Below, piece after piece: positions 27,605-36,912 of a stretch of 64,000 nucleotides of DNA. The notes beneath the pieces are model-generated. The model worked only from the letters and a program-made list of their open reading frames with translations. It was not told where the DNA came from and made no database searches. The stretch's first letter is position 1. Each line of letters starts with the position of its first letter. The position numbers and the translations under genes were made by a program. The stretch lies in NCBI GenBank assembly GCA_023284085.1, contig JAKVHY010000026.1:36530-100529 (forward strand). The letters run 5' to 3'. The DNA is from Shewanella benthica (GTDB lineage Bacteria; Pseudomonadota; Gammaproteobacteria; Enterobacterales; Shewanellaceae).

Positions 27605-30600
27605 ATGTTAAGTCGTCTCTCCCGTGTAAAGCGGCTCATGCTAGCGTTGATTTTCAGTCTACTCATTCTCGTTGTCATTTTGGTCAACAGCTTTGAGAGA
27701 TTGGCTATGAGTGTTGCCAATGAATATCTTGTTGAATATAACACCCAGATAAATGAACTCAGCATCAAGCCCTCCTCGATGCACCATTGGCAGTTCCCAA
27801 GTATCAAGTTGACGGTTCATGACAGTGAAATCAGCATCACTGACTTAGACTTATTCTTAGATACAGATATGAGCCTTTTGAGCCTCTATACTCAGCAGCT
27901 ATCGAGCAACCAAGTCATGAGCTTGATAGAGAAGATCTCCGTCAAAGAGATCCATGCCGTACTCAATCCAGGGGTGTTAACTCATGAGGGCAAGAATGTC
28001 GACAACCAAGGTCCTACCCTGCTACTTGATCTCAATGAACTCCCTCAGATAAATATTGGCACGACTTCGCTGAGCCTGGCGGGCATATCTGCTTCAGCCT
28101 TGAGCCTGACCGTGGAGCATTTAACCTTAGATGAAGATGGCAAGCTAAGCACGGCCATCAGCCGTCATGGCTATGCCATTTTTCAGTTAGATGCCCATTT
28201 AACCAAGAAACAATGGCAAGTATCGAGCCGACTCGTCTTCGATGAGCTATACACATTTCTAACCGAGCTTGCAGCACAAACGCTCGATACGAGTGCCCTA
28301 GCCCCGCTGCTCGCCCTGAAACAAGAGAGTGAACGAATTGGACTGGTATTGAGTGGCACTCTTGAATCCAACGCCACGCTGGATCTTAAATCGGCTCAAC
28401 TAGAGTCATCCCATATCTTAAAACACTCAAGCCTGACATTGATGCAGTTTGATGAGCTCACCCTGGCGCCTCATTCACTGAACTCTTCGGCAGAGGAATC
28501 TTTAGCCGAAGACAGGGTTAAATTTGACATCGCCGGCCACCTTGCCGATCTGACCTTAACACTACAGCCTTTCACCCTCGAGGTTAGCCCGAGTCGCCAT
28601 CAGGTAAACAGCTTATTACCCCTTCTCTATAATGAATGGCATGATAAACGGATCATCCCTCTGGTAGCGACCCTACTCGAGCACAGCACGAATACACCTT
28701 CGGGGGGCGATAAGCATCAGGCTCTAATAGATGAAAAGCAAAAAATTAAGCTGATATTCACTCTGTCCCAGCCTGTAGACTATTCGTTTGCCTCAAAAAA
28801 TATTCATCTGGGTCATGCACAGCTGATGATCCGTGATGCCAAGGTAGATGCTTCATTATCTGCAACTGATTTGTCACTGCAAATACCCACACAGAGTCAG
28901 GTATTCGAGTTAAAAAGCGATTGGCAATTTACAGCGTCCCGTAAGCAAACATTGGCGCTTAGCTCACTCCTGCCTAACGAGCCAAGCTCTTTCGATGCCA
29001 GTTTCGCCGACAATAAGACCATAGCCGATATCAGACTCGGCGCTTCATCCCTCTCTCTGGCAGGAAAAATAAATATTGAAACACCGACTGCAAGTGAGTC
29101 ACCTCAATTTAGGCTCAGTATAAATCCAAATCTGCAGGCACAGATAGACAGTGTGGAGCTAGTACCTCACTCAATTAAACAAGATTCAGCGAGCAAATCT
29201 GCAGATAACCCCAAGTTTCAATTTGAGCTGAAACATCTCAAGCTCGTTAGCCATGATGAACTGGTGATGACCTCGAGTGAAACCAGTCCGCTGAGCCTGG
29301 ATATTCCCAGGCTAACATTCTCTATAGGCCCAACGCGCTACAGGCATGGCATACAGACTGATATAGCCTCTGTCACTAAAGCGCTCAGCTTCGACGCTAA
29401 CAGCCTAAAATTCAGCACTCTAGCAATGAGCCACTTCCGAATAATTAACAGGCTTGTTAATGAGAGCTTAGCCAGCAGTAACCAGGCATCCAATAGCAAT
29501 AGCAAATTGGCCTTATCCGCTTTCACCCTCGAGTCCGAAGACGTTCAATTTATTCAGTCCACAAGCTCAGGCGACAGCCTCACCGTATCAACGGCAGTGA
29601 TGCGTCTCACCAGCCTTGACCCACTGGTGATTAAGCGAATCACTGACTCAGCAGACAAAGATAAACAACCGATTCAAATAAGCGTCCCTCCATTAAACTT
29701 CGAGCAGCTAGATAATGAATTGGCCCTCAAATCTGTGCCATCGGCAGAGCAAAATGAATATCTGGCTAAGCTATCAGGTCTGTATCTCTCTTTAGAAAAA
29801 ACCAGTTCATTGACGATCTCCGATCTCACTGCAGAGGCGATGAGCCGAGTGTTAACCGAAAACCTATGGCAAAATGTCGCTCACTATGAGCTCAATGGCG
29901 CCGAGGTGACTCATCATTACATAAAGAACAACAGAAAACGTACCGAGAAACTGTTGGGCCTCTACACGGCGAGTCTTTCCCAAACCTTAGACTGGAATGG
30001 GGTTAAATTAGATACCCATGAAAACTGGGAGTTCGATGGCCTGGAATTCGTCAGTGAGCACAGATTACGACCGCAAATACCGACTCAGGATAATAGTTCA
30101 CGGCTGCAACTAACAGGAAAGCTCAATCTAGACAGTGATCTTGGCAATATTCTATCCCTTGTGAGCAATAACTATACCCTGCCAAAATCCCTGTTCATCA
30201 CAGGTGATGCCAGGCTGCAGGCTGAATATGAACTCAATAAAAATGATAAATCGACTCAGCTAAATATCAATTTCACACCTGAGTTCACTTCCCTCAGCGG
30301 CAGCATTAACGAGCTTCCCTTCGAACAAGCCGATATTCAGGCCAGCTGCCACTATCAAATGGAGCAGCTAAATCAGTCATCATCCCATGAGCCTCTAGGG
30401 ACTAAAATCAGCACCTTGTCCTGCCCGGATATCCAGTTCTCTGCCGCAGCATTTAATCCCGGCGTACTGATCACAGATATCAAGGCTCAGGCAGATTTTA
30501 GCGTCTCACTTGACGATAAAATCGTTACTAAACAAGTAACAGAACAAGAGGTAAAAGAGCAAAAAGATGAGAGTCCAGATGTCGGCAAGCGCCCTAGATC

Positions 30601-31171
30601 TGGTTTACCTGAGAGCTTAAGTGCGGCAAATATTCAGATGAATGCCAGCGGAGACCTTCTCGGCGGACACTTACTGTTACCCGAGTTTAACTTAAGATTA
30701 CACGATAAATCCCATGGGTACCTTGTACTCCAGGGGCTTGAGCTTGAACAACTACTGGCTATCCAACCTCAGGTAGGCCTCTATGCCGACGGGGTCTTCG
30801 ATGGCGTCTTGCCAGTCGATCTAGTCCAAGGCAAGATATCAATAAGCGGCGGCAGACTGGCTGCTCGAGCACCGGGCGGACTCATATCAGTCAGCGGCAA
30901 CCCGGCGGTGGAGCAGATGCGCCTGTCTCAGCCCTACTTAGATTTCGCCTTCTCCACCATGGAGCATCTCGAATATTCAGAACTCTCCAGTAGCTTCGAT
31001 ATGGCCCCCAATGGGGATGCACTATTGAAAGTGAATGTAAAAGGAAAAGCGAAAGGAATTGAACGCCCTATTCACTTGAATTACTCTCAAGAGGAAAACA
31101 TGCTGCAACTGTTAAAGAGCCTACAGATTGGCGATAAGTTGCAGACTCAAATCGAACAGTCGATGAATTAA
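27605..31171 (+). CDS. ydbH: YdbH-like AsmA-family intermembrane phospholipid transport protein
   Basis: Very large protein of 1188 aa anchored by one N-terminal membrane helix (residues ~8-28) and otherwise made of beta-rich repeats, as in AsmA-like proteins. In E. coli YdbH acts with TamB and YhdP, which are partly redundant, to move phospholipids across the periplasm to the outer membrane (established for that family). The assignment here rests on length, architecture and the two following genes, which are the normal ynbE and ydbL partners. The C-terminal part (from ~1020, GDLLGGHLLLPEFNLRLHDK then QGLELEQLL) is the most family-like. The start ATG at 27605 has no clear ribosome site. Confidence 0.85.
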   Translation: MLSRLSRVKRLMLALIFSLLILVVILVNSFERLAMSVANEYLVEYNTQINELSIKPSSMHHWQFPSIKLTVHDSEISITDLDLFLDTDMSLLSLYTQQLSSNQVMSLIEKISVKEIHAVLNPGVLTHEGKNVDNQGPTLLLDLNELPQINIGTTSLSLAGISASALSLTVEHLTLDEDGKLSTAISRHGYAIFQLDAHLTKKQWQVSSRLVFDELYTFLTELAAQTLDTSALAPLLALKQESERIGLVLSGTLESNATLDLKSAQLESSHILKHSSLTLMQFDELTLAPHSLNSSAEESLAEDRVKFDIAGHLADLTLTLQPFTLEVSPSRHQVNSLLPLLYNEWHDKRIIPLVATLLEHSTNTPSGGDKHQALIDEKQKIKLIFTLSQPVDYSFASKNIHLGHAQLMIRDAKVDASLSATDLSLQIPTQSQVFELKSDWQFTASRKQTLALSSLLPNEPSSFDASFADNKTIADIRLGASSLSLAGKINIETPTASESPQFRLSINPNLQAQIDSVELVPHSIKQDSASKSADNPKFQFELKHLKLVSHDELVMTSSETSPLSLDIPRLTFSIGPTRYRHGIQTDIASVTKALSFDANSLKFSTLAMSHFRIINRLVNESLASSNQASNSNSKLALSAFTLESEDVQFIQSTSSGDSLTVSTAVMRLTSLDPLVIKRITDSADKDKQPIQISVPPLNFEQLDNELALKSVPSAEQNEYLAKLSGLYLSLEKTSSLTISDLTAEAMSRVLTENLWQNVAHYELNGAEVTHHYIKNNRKRTEKLLGLYTASLSQTLDWNGVKLDTHENWEFDGLEFVSEHRLRPQIPTQDNSSRLQLTGKLNLDSDLGNILSLVSNNYTLPKSLFITGDARLQAEYELNKNDKSTQLNINFTPEFTSLSGSINELPFEQADIQASCHYQMEQLNQSSSHEPLGTKISTLSCPDIQFSAAAFNPGVLITDIKAQADFSVSLDDKIVTKQVTEQEVKEQKDESPDVGKRPRSGLPESLSAANIQMNASGDLLGGHLLLPEFNLRLHDKSHGYLVLQGLELEQLLAIQPQVGLYADGVFDGVLPVDLVQGKISISGGRLAARAPGGLISVSGNPAVEQMRLSQPYLDFAFSTMEHLEYSELSSSFDMAPNGDALLKVNVKGKAKGIERPIHLNYSQEENMLQLLKSLQIGDKLQTQIEQSMN

Positions 31172-31380
31172 TGTTCTAGATACCAAGGGAACTGCAAACT
31201 CAAATAGCAGACTCAAATAACAGATTCGATGAACTCACTCAGGTTCAGGTGACATTAAGTGTTCAGCTTACCGTCATCTTGACTAGCCTATAGTGATAAC
31301 CAGTATCAAAAACAGTTCAATGCTTTAACCTTATTGGTCGACATTATCGACCCGTCTACTGACATAAAAAGGAACACTCA

Positions 31381-31581
31381 GTGAAGAGACTGCCAATTTT
31401 GCCCACGACCATTAGCGCGATGATCGCTCTCCTGGCGCTCACAGGCTGTACGCCCACAATCAAGATTGAGCCACCGGATAAGCCGATAGTGATCAATCTG
31501 AATGTTAAGATTGAACATGAGATCAGAATTAAGATCGATAAAGAGCTCGATGAGCTGCTGACCAACGATGAACTGTTTTAA
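31381..31581 (+). CDS. ynbE: YnbE-like lipoprotein
   Basis: 66-aa lipoprotein with lipobox LTGC (Cys near residue 23) and the short conserved tail IKIEPPDKPIVINLNVKIEH, typical of YnbE, the outer-membrane lipoprotein partner of YdbH. It starts with GTG at 31381, supported by AAGGA seven bases upstream. It follows ydbH by 209 bp, a larger gap than usual, so it may have its own promoter. Confidence 0.88.
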   Translation: MKRLPILPTTISAMIALLALTGCTPTIKIEPPDKPIVINLNVKIEHEIRIKIDKELDELLTNDELF

Positions 31582-31610
31582 TCTCGGCTATAGAATTTAA
31601 GGAGTACAGA

Positions 31611-31931
31611 ATGAAAACCAAATTATTGGTGCTCGCAGCAGGACTATTGCTGAGCCTAAATGCATTTGCCATATCGCTACATGACGCTAAATCTCAAGGT
31701 CTGGTAGGAGAGCAAACAAATGGCTACTTAGGCATAGTAAAAAGTAGCCCGGATGCCAGCGCGTTGGCTAAGCAGGTCAATGCTAAGCGCAAGGCCCATT
31801 ATGAGAATATTGCCAAGAAAAATGGCATCTCAATGACTAAGGTCGCTAAAATGGCGGCTGAAAAAGCGATGAAGGCCACCAAGAAAGGCCTCTATATTCA
31901 AACTAAGAGTGGCAAATGGATTAAGAAATAG
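31611..31931 (+). CDS. ydbL: YdbL-like exported protein (DUF1318)
   Basis: 106-aa protein with a Sec signal (ending AFA near residue 20) and the DUF1318 body: LHDAKSQGLVGEQTNGYLG, then a Lys-rich helical part ending in WIKK. It lies 29 bp after ynbE with a good AAGGAG site and is translated in the same operon. DUF1318 proteins accompany YdbH/YnbE; in E. coli YdbL is reported to regulate the YdbH-YnbE assembly. Confidence 0.9.
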   Translation: MKTKLLVLAAGLLLSLNAFAISLHDAKSQGLVGEQTNGYLGIVKSSPDASALAKQVNAKRKAHYENIAKKNGISMTKVAKMAAEKAMKATKKGLYIQTKSGKWIKK

Positions 31932-31992
31932 TGGTTCAAAAAATAGCCATACCTTCTATCAATTAAGCTATTTTACGCCATAATTTACACCA

Positions 31993-32022
31993 TAAAAAAG
32001 CCCGCGAATGCGGGCTTTTTGT
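31993..32022. terminator. Bidirectional terminator between ydbL and exeM-like gene
   Basis: Stem aaaaagcccgc / gcgggcttttt with a four-base loop between convergent genes; A-run on one side and T-run on the other. Confidence 0.9.
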
Positions 32023-32081
32023 TATTTAGCGTTGAGCGACGTTAACTCGATCTAGTCGCATTTCAGTTTGAAGAATAAGCA

Positions 32082-34931
32082 TCAAAACTTGAGGCTTGTT
32101 TTCCCCTTGAGGCCATCGTTGTCTTTAACCACTAACTTAACCTTACTAGCACGACTGGCAAACTTGATAGCCAGAGGACCCGATGCACGACTGCCATCGT
32201 TAAACTTCCACTTATGCTTAGTGATATACCCATCTTCATCGAAGCTCATAGACACAAACAGGTCGATAAACCAGAGGTCTATATGCTTTATCACGGCAAC
32301 AGGCTTAATCTTATCAGCTTGTGTATCTATGGTGATAGTTTGCGAGACGTTATGGGTTAAGCCGTCATTGTCGGTAACGGTTAATGTCACCAGGTAATCG
32401 CCATCTTGTGCATATTCATGGCTGACCATAGCAGACTCAGTGACAGTGCCGTCGCCTAACTCCCATGAGTAACTCACAATCTCACCATCTTCATCTGCTG
32501 AGGTATCATTAAACGTCACTATTGCACCATCAATAGACACAGTGAAACTGGCCACTGGCGCAATATTATCTTCACCAAGCAACACAGAGATAACCACAGG
32601 GTCGTGATCCGATGAGCGATATGCATCGGCATTGTACAAGTCAGTGAGCTGTGCATCCGACTTAAACTCTTCGTTGTAGTCGAGTAATCTTGGCTCATCG
32701 GTATTGATATGCCACTCGGTCACATCGATGATTTTATCCAACAAGCTAGCATTAGCCAGGGCATGATCCAGCTGACCCGACTCTCCCGAATAGACATAAG
32801 AGTATGCATTCTCTTTATCAAGATGGTCGAACAACTCTGTAAATCCTGCATTTTTAAGTGCCGTTAATGGATTTTCCTGAGCATAGGCATTGAGATCACC
32901 CATCACTAACACATCGGCCTCACCGTACTCAGCTGCTAGCCAGAGGCTTACCGCCTCGGCGGCACTGGTGCGGGTCAAGTTACAGTTACCTTGACCATCG
33001 TTCATATTGGGATCGCCTAAGCTATCGCAATCACTGCCCTTAGATTTAAAGTGATTCACTGCAACAACAATCACCTCGTCACTCTCAAGGTGTCTGAAGC
33101 CTTGAGTCAACATGGGACGATTCTTACCGTCGTTAAACAGTGGGTTATTGTTTTCATCCAGTGGTGAATTGGCGCTTGAAAGCACTTTAGCCACGCCATC
33201 CAGGCTCACCTTGTCTAGGCGATAGATCATACCGACAGTGATAGCATCAGTCCCTATGCCACCCGCTGTCTCTGCGCTGACATAGGCATAGCGAGTCTCA
33301 CCTATTGCCTGGTTAAGGCCGGAGACGAGATCGGCAATGGCTGATTCACTGCCAAAGCCATCATTTTCTATCTCCATCAAACCTAATACATCGGCGTTAA
33401 TGGCGACCATAGCGGCAATGATCTTGTCTCTTTGACGGGTAAATTCAGTAGCGGTATCCGCGCCGCGTGGCGTTGGGAAACCTGCCCCTGCACCATCACC
33501 ATTGAAATAGTTAAGCACATTGAAGCTGGCAAGGATTAGATTGCCGCCTTCGGCGAACATTGGCGCCGGAGTTCTGTCATTTTCGGCGACGAAATTAACC
33601 GTATCCATTGGCATCAGACGATACTTACCAAATCCATAATGCATTACCGCATCGAGTCCTGTGATGGTATCACCGACACGCACCGTATTTGATGCACTTA
33701 ACCCAGGGGTTGGATAACGCACAGGATCTGGGTTTTGCGATGTCAGTCCATCGTCTAACACTATGGCATCTTTGGCATTAGCAGCAGTTACCGCCAGTGC
33801 ATCGCTGCCAGGGGCGGCAACTTGAGTACCGATATAATGACGTTGGCTACCCAAGAGTAACTCACCATAACGGCCTAAGTTGTAGACTTCATTGACCGTT
33901 AAGTTATGGCTGAAACTGACGCGCATCCCTTCGAACGCTTCTAGATCACTTGTCTCATCGATTGGCAAGGTCACTATGGCGGCTGTTGGCATCGCCTGAG
34001 CCGAATCACAGAGTATATGAGCAGCCACATCGGTCAACTCAGTCAAGCCATTATATTCCTTCACCTTAGCCTGAATACGAATACGGTCACCGGCAAGATA
34101 CCCGGTCGCGCTGCCCGTATAGACGAACACACCTTCTGAGGTCAAGGGATCGCCGTCGACTTCATTGTCGGCCATCTGCACAAACAAGCCCTTAAGCCCC
34201 GCTTCCTGATTGCTGGTGACTATGGCTTCGACTTCGACAAGCTGACCATTGAGTGGACTGGTATCGGTCAGGCCTTGAATTGCATGAATAGCCGTGGATG
34301 GGTCATTACACACAAGTGTCACAGGTTCTGTGGGATCAGTTGGGTCGGTGGGATCCGTGGGATCCGTGGGCTCAGCATTAAACTGTCCAAGATCTGAAAA
34401 ATCATCCTTGGCAAAACCCTGCCAGGTATCTAAGGTCACCTCATCGTCGATAACGCTATCGCCGATAAGCTGAGCGGGATCGCGGCGCAATGTGTTGTCT
34501 TGAGTCGACAAATCACCGCTGCCCCACTGACTTCCCGGGTCTACGCCAACCTGACCTAGGCTATCGACGACTGCACCCGACTTCCTGAGGACGATGGCAT
34601 CATCGCCGTTAAAAAAGCTCGAGTTACTCACTTGATTAGCAAGAGCCAAGATTTCGGCATTGGCATCATTATCGGCGAGAACATAAGTCTGGCCCGCAGC
34701 TAAAGTTCCAGTCAGGACTATGGTCGAACCCACAGTAGTTTTACCGTTAAAATAGTATTCGACTTGGTATTGGCTGAGATCGATATCAGTATTGGTAGGA
34801 TTGTAGAACTCGATGGCCTTGTTGTTACTACTGCCTTCGACATATTCAGAAATAATCAGATGATCGGCTGCCTGAGCGAACGTGGAAACACCACCTATCG
34901 CCAAGGCAAGTAAACTTGCTTTGGTAAACAT
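32082..34931 (-). CDS. exeM: ExeM/NucH-type extracellular endonuclease with PKD domains
   Basis: Secreted nuclease of 949 aa. Order of parts: signal peptide (1-21, AQA), lamin-tail-like domain (about 25-155), a Thr/Asp/Pro repeat linker near residue 190 (TDPTDPT type), an OB-like/DNA-binding middle, an endonuclease-exonuclease-phosphatase catalytic domain (about 465-790), then a PKD domain and a second degenerate PKD. Catalytic motifs are visible: LMEIENDGF, GDLNAYAQENP, SSDHDPVVIS. ExeM of S. oneidensis degrades extracellular DNA in biofilms. Its usual GlyGly-CTERM anchor is missing here; the protein ends after the second PKD domain. Confidence 0.93.
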   Translation of the reverse strand: MFTKASLLALAIGGVSTFAQAADHLIISEYVEGSSNNKAIEFYNPTNTDIDLSQYQVEYYFNGKTTVGSTIVLTGTLAAGQTYVLADNDANAEILALANQVSNSSFFNGDDAIVLRKSGAVVDSLGQVGVDPGSQWGSGDLSTQDNTLRRDPAQLIGDSVIDDEVTLDTWQGFAKDDFSDLGQFNAEPTDPTDPTDPTDPTEPVTLVCNDPSTAIHAIQGLTDTSPLNGQLVEVEAIVTSNQEAGLKGLFVQMADNEVDGDPLTSEGVFVYTGSATGYLAGDRIRIQAKVKEYNGLTELTDVAAHILCDSAQAMPTAAIVTLPIDETSDLEAFEGMRVSFSHNLTVNEVYNLGRYGELLLGSQRHYIGTQVAAPGSDALAVTAANAKDAIVLDDGLTSQNPDPVRYPTPGLSASNTVRVGDTITGLDAVMHYGFGKYRLMPMDTVNFVAENDRTPAPMFAEGGNLILASFNVLNYFNGDGAGAGFPTPRGADTATEFTRQRDKIIAAMVAINADVLGLMEIENDGFGSESAIADLVSGLNQAIGETRYAYVSAETAGGIGTDAITVGMIYRLDKVSLDGVAKVLSSANSPLDENNNPLFNDGKNRPMLTQGFRHLESDEVIVVAVNHFKSKGSDCDSLGDPNMNDGQGNCNLTRTSAAEAVSLWLAAEYGEADVLVMGDLNAYAQENPLTALKNAGFTELFDHLDKENAYSYVYSGESGQLDHALANASLLDKIIDVTEWHINTDEPRLLDYNEEFKSDAQLTDLYNADAYRSSDHDPVVISVLLGEDNIAPVASFTVSIDGAIVTFNDTSADEDGEIVSYSWELGDGTVTESAMVSHEYAQDGDYLVTLTVTDNDGLTHNVSQTITIDTQADKIKPVAVIKHIDLWFIDLFVSMSFDEDGYITKHKWKFNDGSRASGPLAIKFASRASKVKLVVKDNDGLKGKTSLKF

Positions 34932-35120
34932 ATTAACCCCTTAATATTATCCATTTAACCTAGTTATTTTTCGAGCATTTGACTATTTTGTTCAAATTGC
35001 TCCGGTTTTTTCCAAAAAACCAGTGAATACTATAAAGGAGTTTTGCTTCAAATAGGTTGCACTTAAGTTGTATTTAGGTTGCTAACGTGGCTTCTTATAG
35101 CGATTAAAACATCAGCGGCG

Positions 35121-35136
35121 TGTAAATATCTTTACA
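35121..35136. promoter_or_regulatory. Near-perfect palindrome, possible operator
   Basis: The sequence TGTAAATATCTTTACA has one mismatch to full two-fold symmetry. Its position fits control of exeM or of the divergent transporter. Which regulator binds it is not known; a TyrR box has a longer spacer. Confidence 0.4.
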
Positions 35137-35351
35137 GAGATAGTTCAACACTAGCGTGCTTGGGGGCTGTCAGTCTTAAAGCTGATTCGTCAAAAAATCA
35201 AGCATGACTAGTCTAGAGCCCAACAGATATCATCTTGCCAAAAACATCATATTTCATTCGAATAACGGCTCCTCAAGTTATCAAAGCAAGCAATAGCTTT
35301 ACCCTGTCAGCATCTCACCTGTGCGCTAGACCAAATTATGACGAAACAGCA

Positions 35352-35367
35352 CGTGAGCCCCATCACA
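35352..35367. promoter_or_regulatory. CRP-like binding site upstream of dcuA
   Basis: CGTGA-N6-TCACA with half-sites at the CRP spacing (consensus TGTGA-N6-TCACA), centred about 128 bp upstream of the dcuA start. In Shewanella CRP controls anaerobic respiratory genes (established), and a fumarate/succinate exchanger is a plausible target. Site identity is inference from pattern. Confidence 0.55.
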
Positions 35368-35487
35368 GCTTAAACAAATAGTGAATTACTCACGTCTACT
35401 TAAGGATTAACAGGAGTAAAATCTATTTTGTTTAACATATCTTCGACATCCAGCTTTTCGCTAATTTGCTTCAAATTAAGGTTACTT

Positions 35488-36789
35488 ATGATCGCTATAG
35501 AATTTTTTGTCGTGCTTGCTTTTATCTATCTTGGCGCGCGAATTGGTGGAATAGGAATAGGACTGGCTGGCGGTGCCGGCGTCTTAGTGCTGACCCTGTT
35601 TATGGGCGTCGATACCGGACATATTCCCGTAGATGTCATATTGATCATCATGTCAGTGATATCGGCAATTGCGGCAATGCAAGTGGCTGGAGGCCTGGAT
35701 TGGCTGGTCGATTTGTCTGAGCGTTTTCTACGTAAAAATCCCAAGCGCATCACCTTCTACGCGCCCATAGTCACATATTTTATGACCTTGCTCGCAGGCA
35801 CAGGACACACGGCATTCTCTACCTTGCCGGTCATCGCCGAAGTCGCCAAGGAACAAGGCATTCGCCCTTCACGTCCCTTGAGTATCTCAGTTGTCGCCTC
35901 ACAAATTGCGATCACGGCATCACCCATCTCAGCGGCTGTCGTCTTCTTCTCCGGATTATTGGAGCCTTTAGGCGTGGGTTACTTAACCTTACTCGCCATC
36001 TGTATTCCGACGACATTTACCGCCTGCATGGTGGGCGCGTTCGTCGCAAACTTCTTAGGCTGTGAGCTAAAAGATGACAAAATCTATCAGGAGAGACTGG
36101 CCAAAGGACTGATCAAGATTAAGGGACCCACTCAAAGAGAAATATTACCTACTGCTAAGTTGGCCACAGGGATCTTCGTCACTGCCATTGTTTGTGTGAT
36201 CGTTTATGCCACACTGATTTCCGATGCGGTTAATATCATAGAGAACCCCACACTGGGCCGTAACGATGCCATCATGGTATTTATGCTTGCTGCGGCAACA
36301 GCCATAGTGACCTTCACTAAGATAGATGCCTCTGAGATAGCCAATGCCGCTACTTTTAAGTCCGGCATGAGCGCCTGTATCTGTGTGCTAGGTGTAGCCT
36401 GGCTGGGCGACACGTTTGTCTCCGGCCATATCGATGAAATAAAAGCTTTCTCATCAGAAATACTCAATCAATATCCCTGGATGCTGGCTGTAACCTTATT
36501 TTTCGCCTCCATGTTGCTCTACTCACAAGGGGCAACCACCACGGCATTGATGCCAGCCGCTTTGGCCATAGGCGTAGCACCAATCACCGCCATCGCTTCA
36601 TTTGCAGCCGTCAGCGCCCTATTCGTGCTGCCAACTTACCCTACTCTACTCGCAGCAGTGGAGATGGACGATACCGGCTCAACCCGCATCGGCAATTTAG
36701 TGTTTAACCATCCTTTCTTCATTCCAGGTTTGGTGACCATATCTACCTCTGTAGCTTTGGGATTCTTGATAGGTGGACTCGTGTTATAA
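35488..36789 (+). CDS. dcuA: Anaerobic C4-dicarboxylate transporter (DcuA/DcuB family)
   Basis: Polytopic membrane transporter of 433 aa, the same length as E. coli DcuA. It exchanges fumarate, malate or aspartate for succinate during anaerobic growth. Family marks are LGARIGGIGIGLAGGAGVL near the N-terminus, AGTGHTAFSTLPVIAEVAKE, RPSRPLSISVVASQIAITASP, and the C-terminal FNHPFFIPGLV. An upstream TTG at 35428 would add residues, but ATG at 35488 with TAAGG at seven bases is the family start. Confidence 0.93.
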   Translation: MIAIEFFVVLAFIYLGARIGGIGIGLAGGAGVLVLTLFMGVDTGHIPVDVILIIMSVISAIAAMQVAGGLDWLVDLSERFLRKNPKRITFYAPIVTYFMTLLAGTGHTAFSTLPVIAEVAKEQGIRPSRPLSISVVASQIAITASPISAAVVFFSGLLEPLGVGYLTLLAICIPTTFTACMVGAFVANFLGCELKDDKIYQERLAKGLIKIKGPTQREILPTAKLATGIFVTAIVCVIVYATLISDAVNIIENPTLGRNDAIMVFMLAAATAIVTFTKIDASEIANAATFKSGMSACICVLGVAWLGDTFVSGHIDEIKAFSSEILNQYPWMLAVTLFFASMLLYSQGATTTALMPAALAIGVAPITAIASFAAVSALFVLPTYPTLLAAVEMDDTGSTRIGNLVFNHPFFIPGLVTISTSVALGFLIGGLVL

Positions 36790-36820
36790 ATTTAGTGTTT
36801 AGTGTTTAGTGTTTAGTGTT
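36787..36820. repeat. 7-bp tandem repeat (tttagtg)
   Basis: 'tttagtg' repeated about four times right after the dcuA stop, bridging to a decayed copy of the gene end. Confidence 0.85.
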
Positions 36821-36912
36821 TAACCATGCTTTGTTCTTCATTCCAGGTTTGGTGACTATCGATTAACGACCTCGGTAACCCTGGGGTTCTTAATAGGTGA
36901 AGCCATACTCTA
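36812..36912 (+). pseudogene. Decayed duplicate of the dcuA 3' end
   Basis: This stretch repeats the last ~100 bases of dcuA about 115 bp downstream: both copies run tttagtgtttaacca, then ttcattccaggtttggtga, and end in sequence like gattcttgataggtgga. The copy has a small insertion (ttgttc) and several substitutions and is no longer in a usable frame. It is a non-coding remnant of a local duplication. Confidence 0.85.

Larger units (their letters stand above)
34932..35487. other. Divergent intergenic region (exeM / dcuA)
   Basis: About 555 bp with no credible gene. Sites that can be seen are a near-perfect palindrome TGTAAATATCTTTACA at 35121-35136 (190 bp upstream of exeM, possible operator) and a CRP-like site at 35352-35367 (separate entry). 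Confidence 0.55.
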
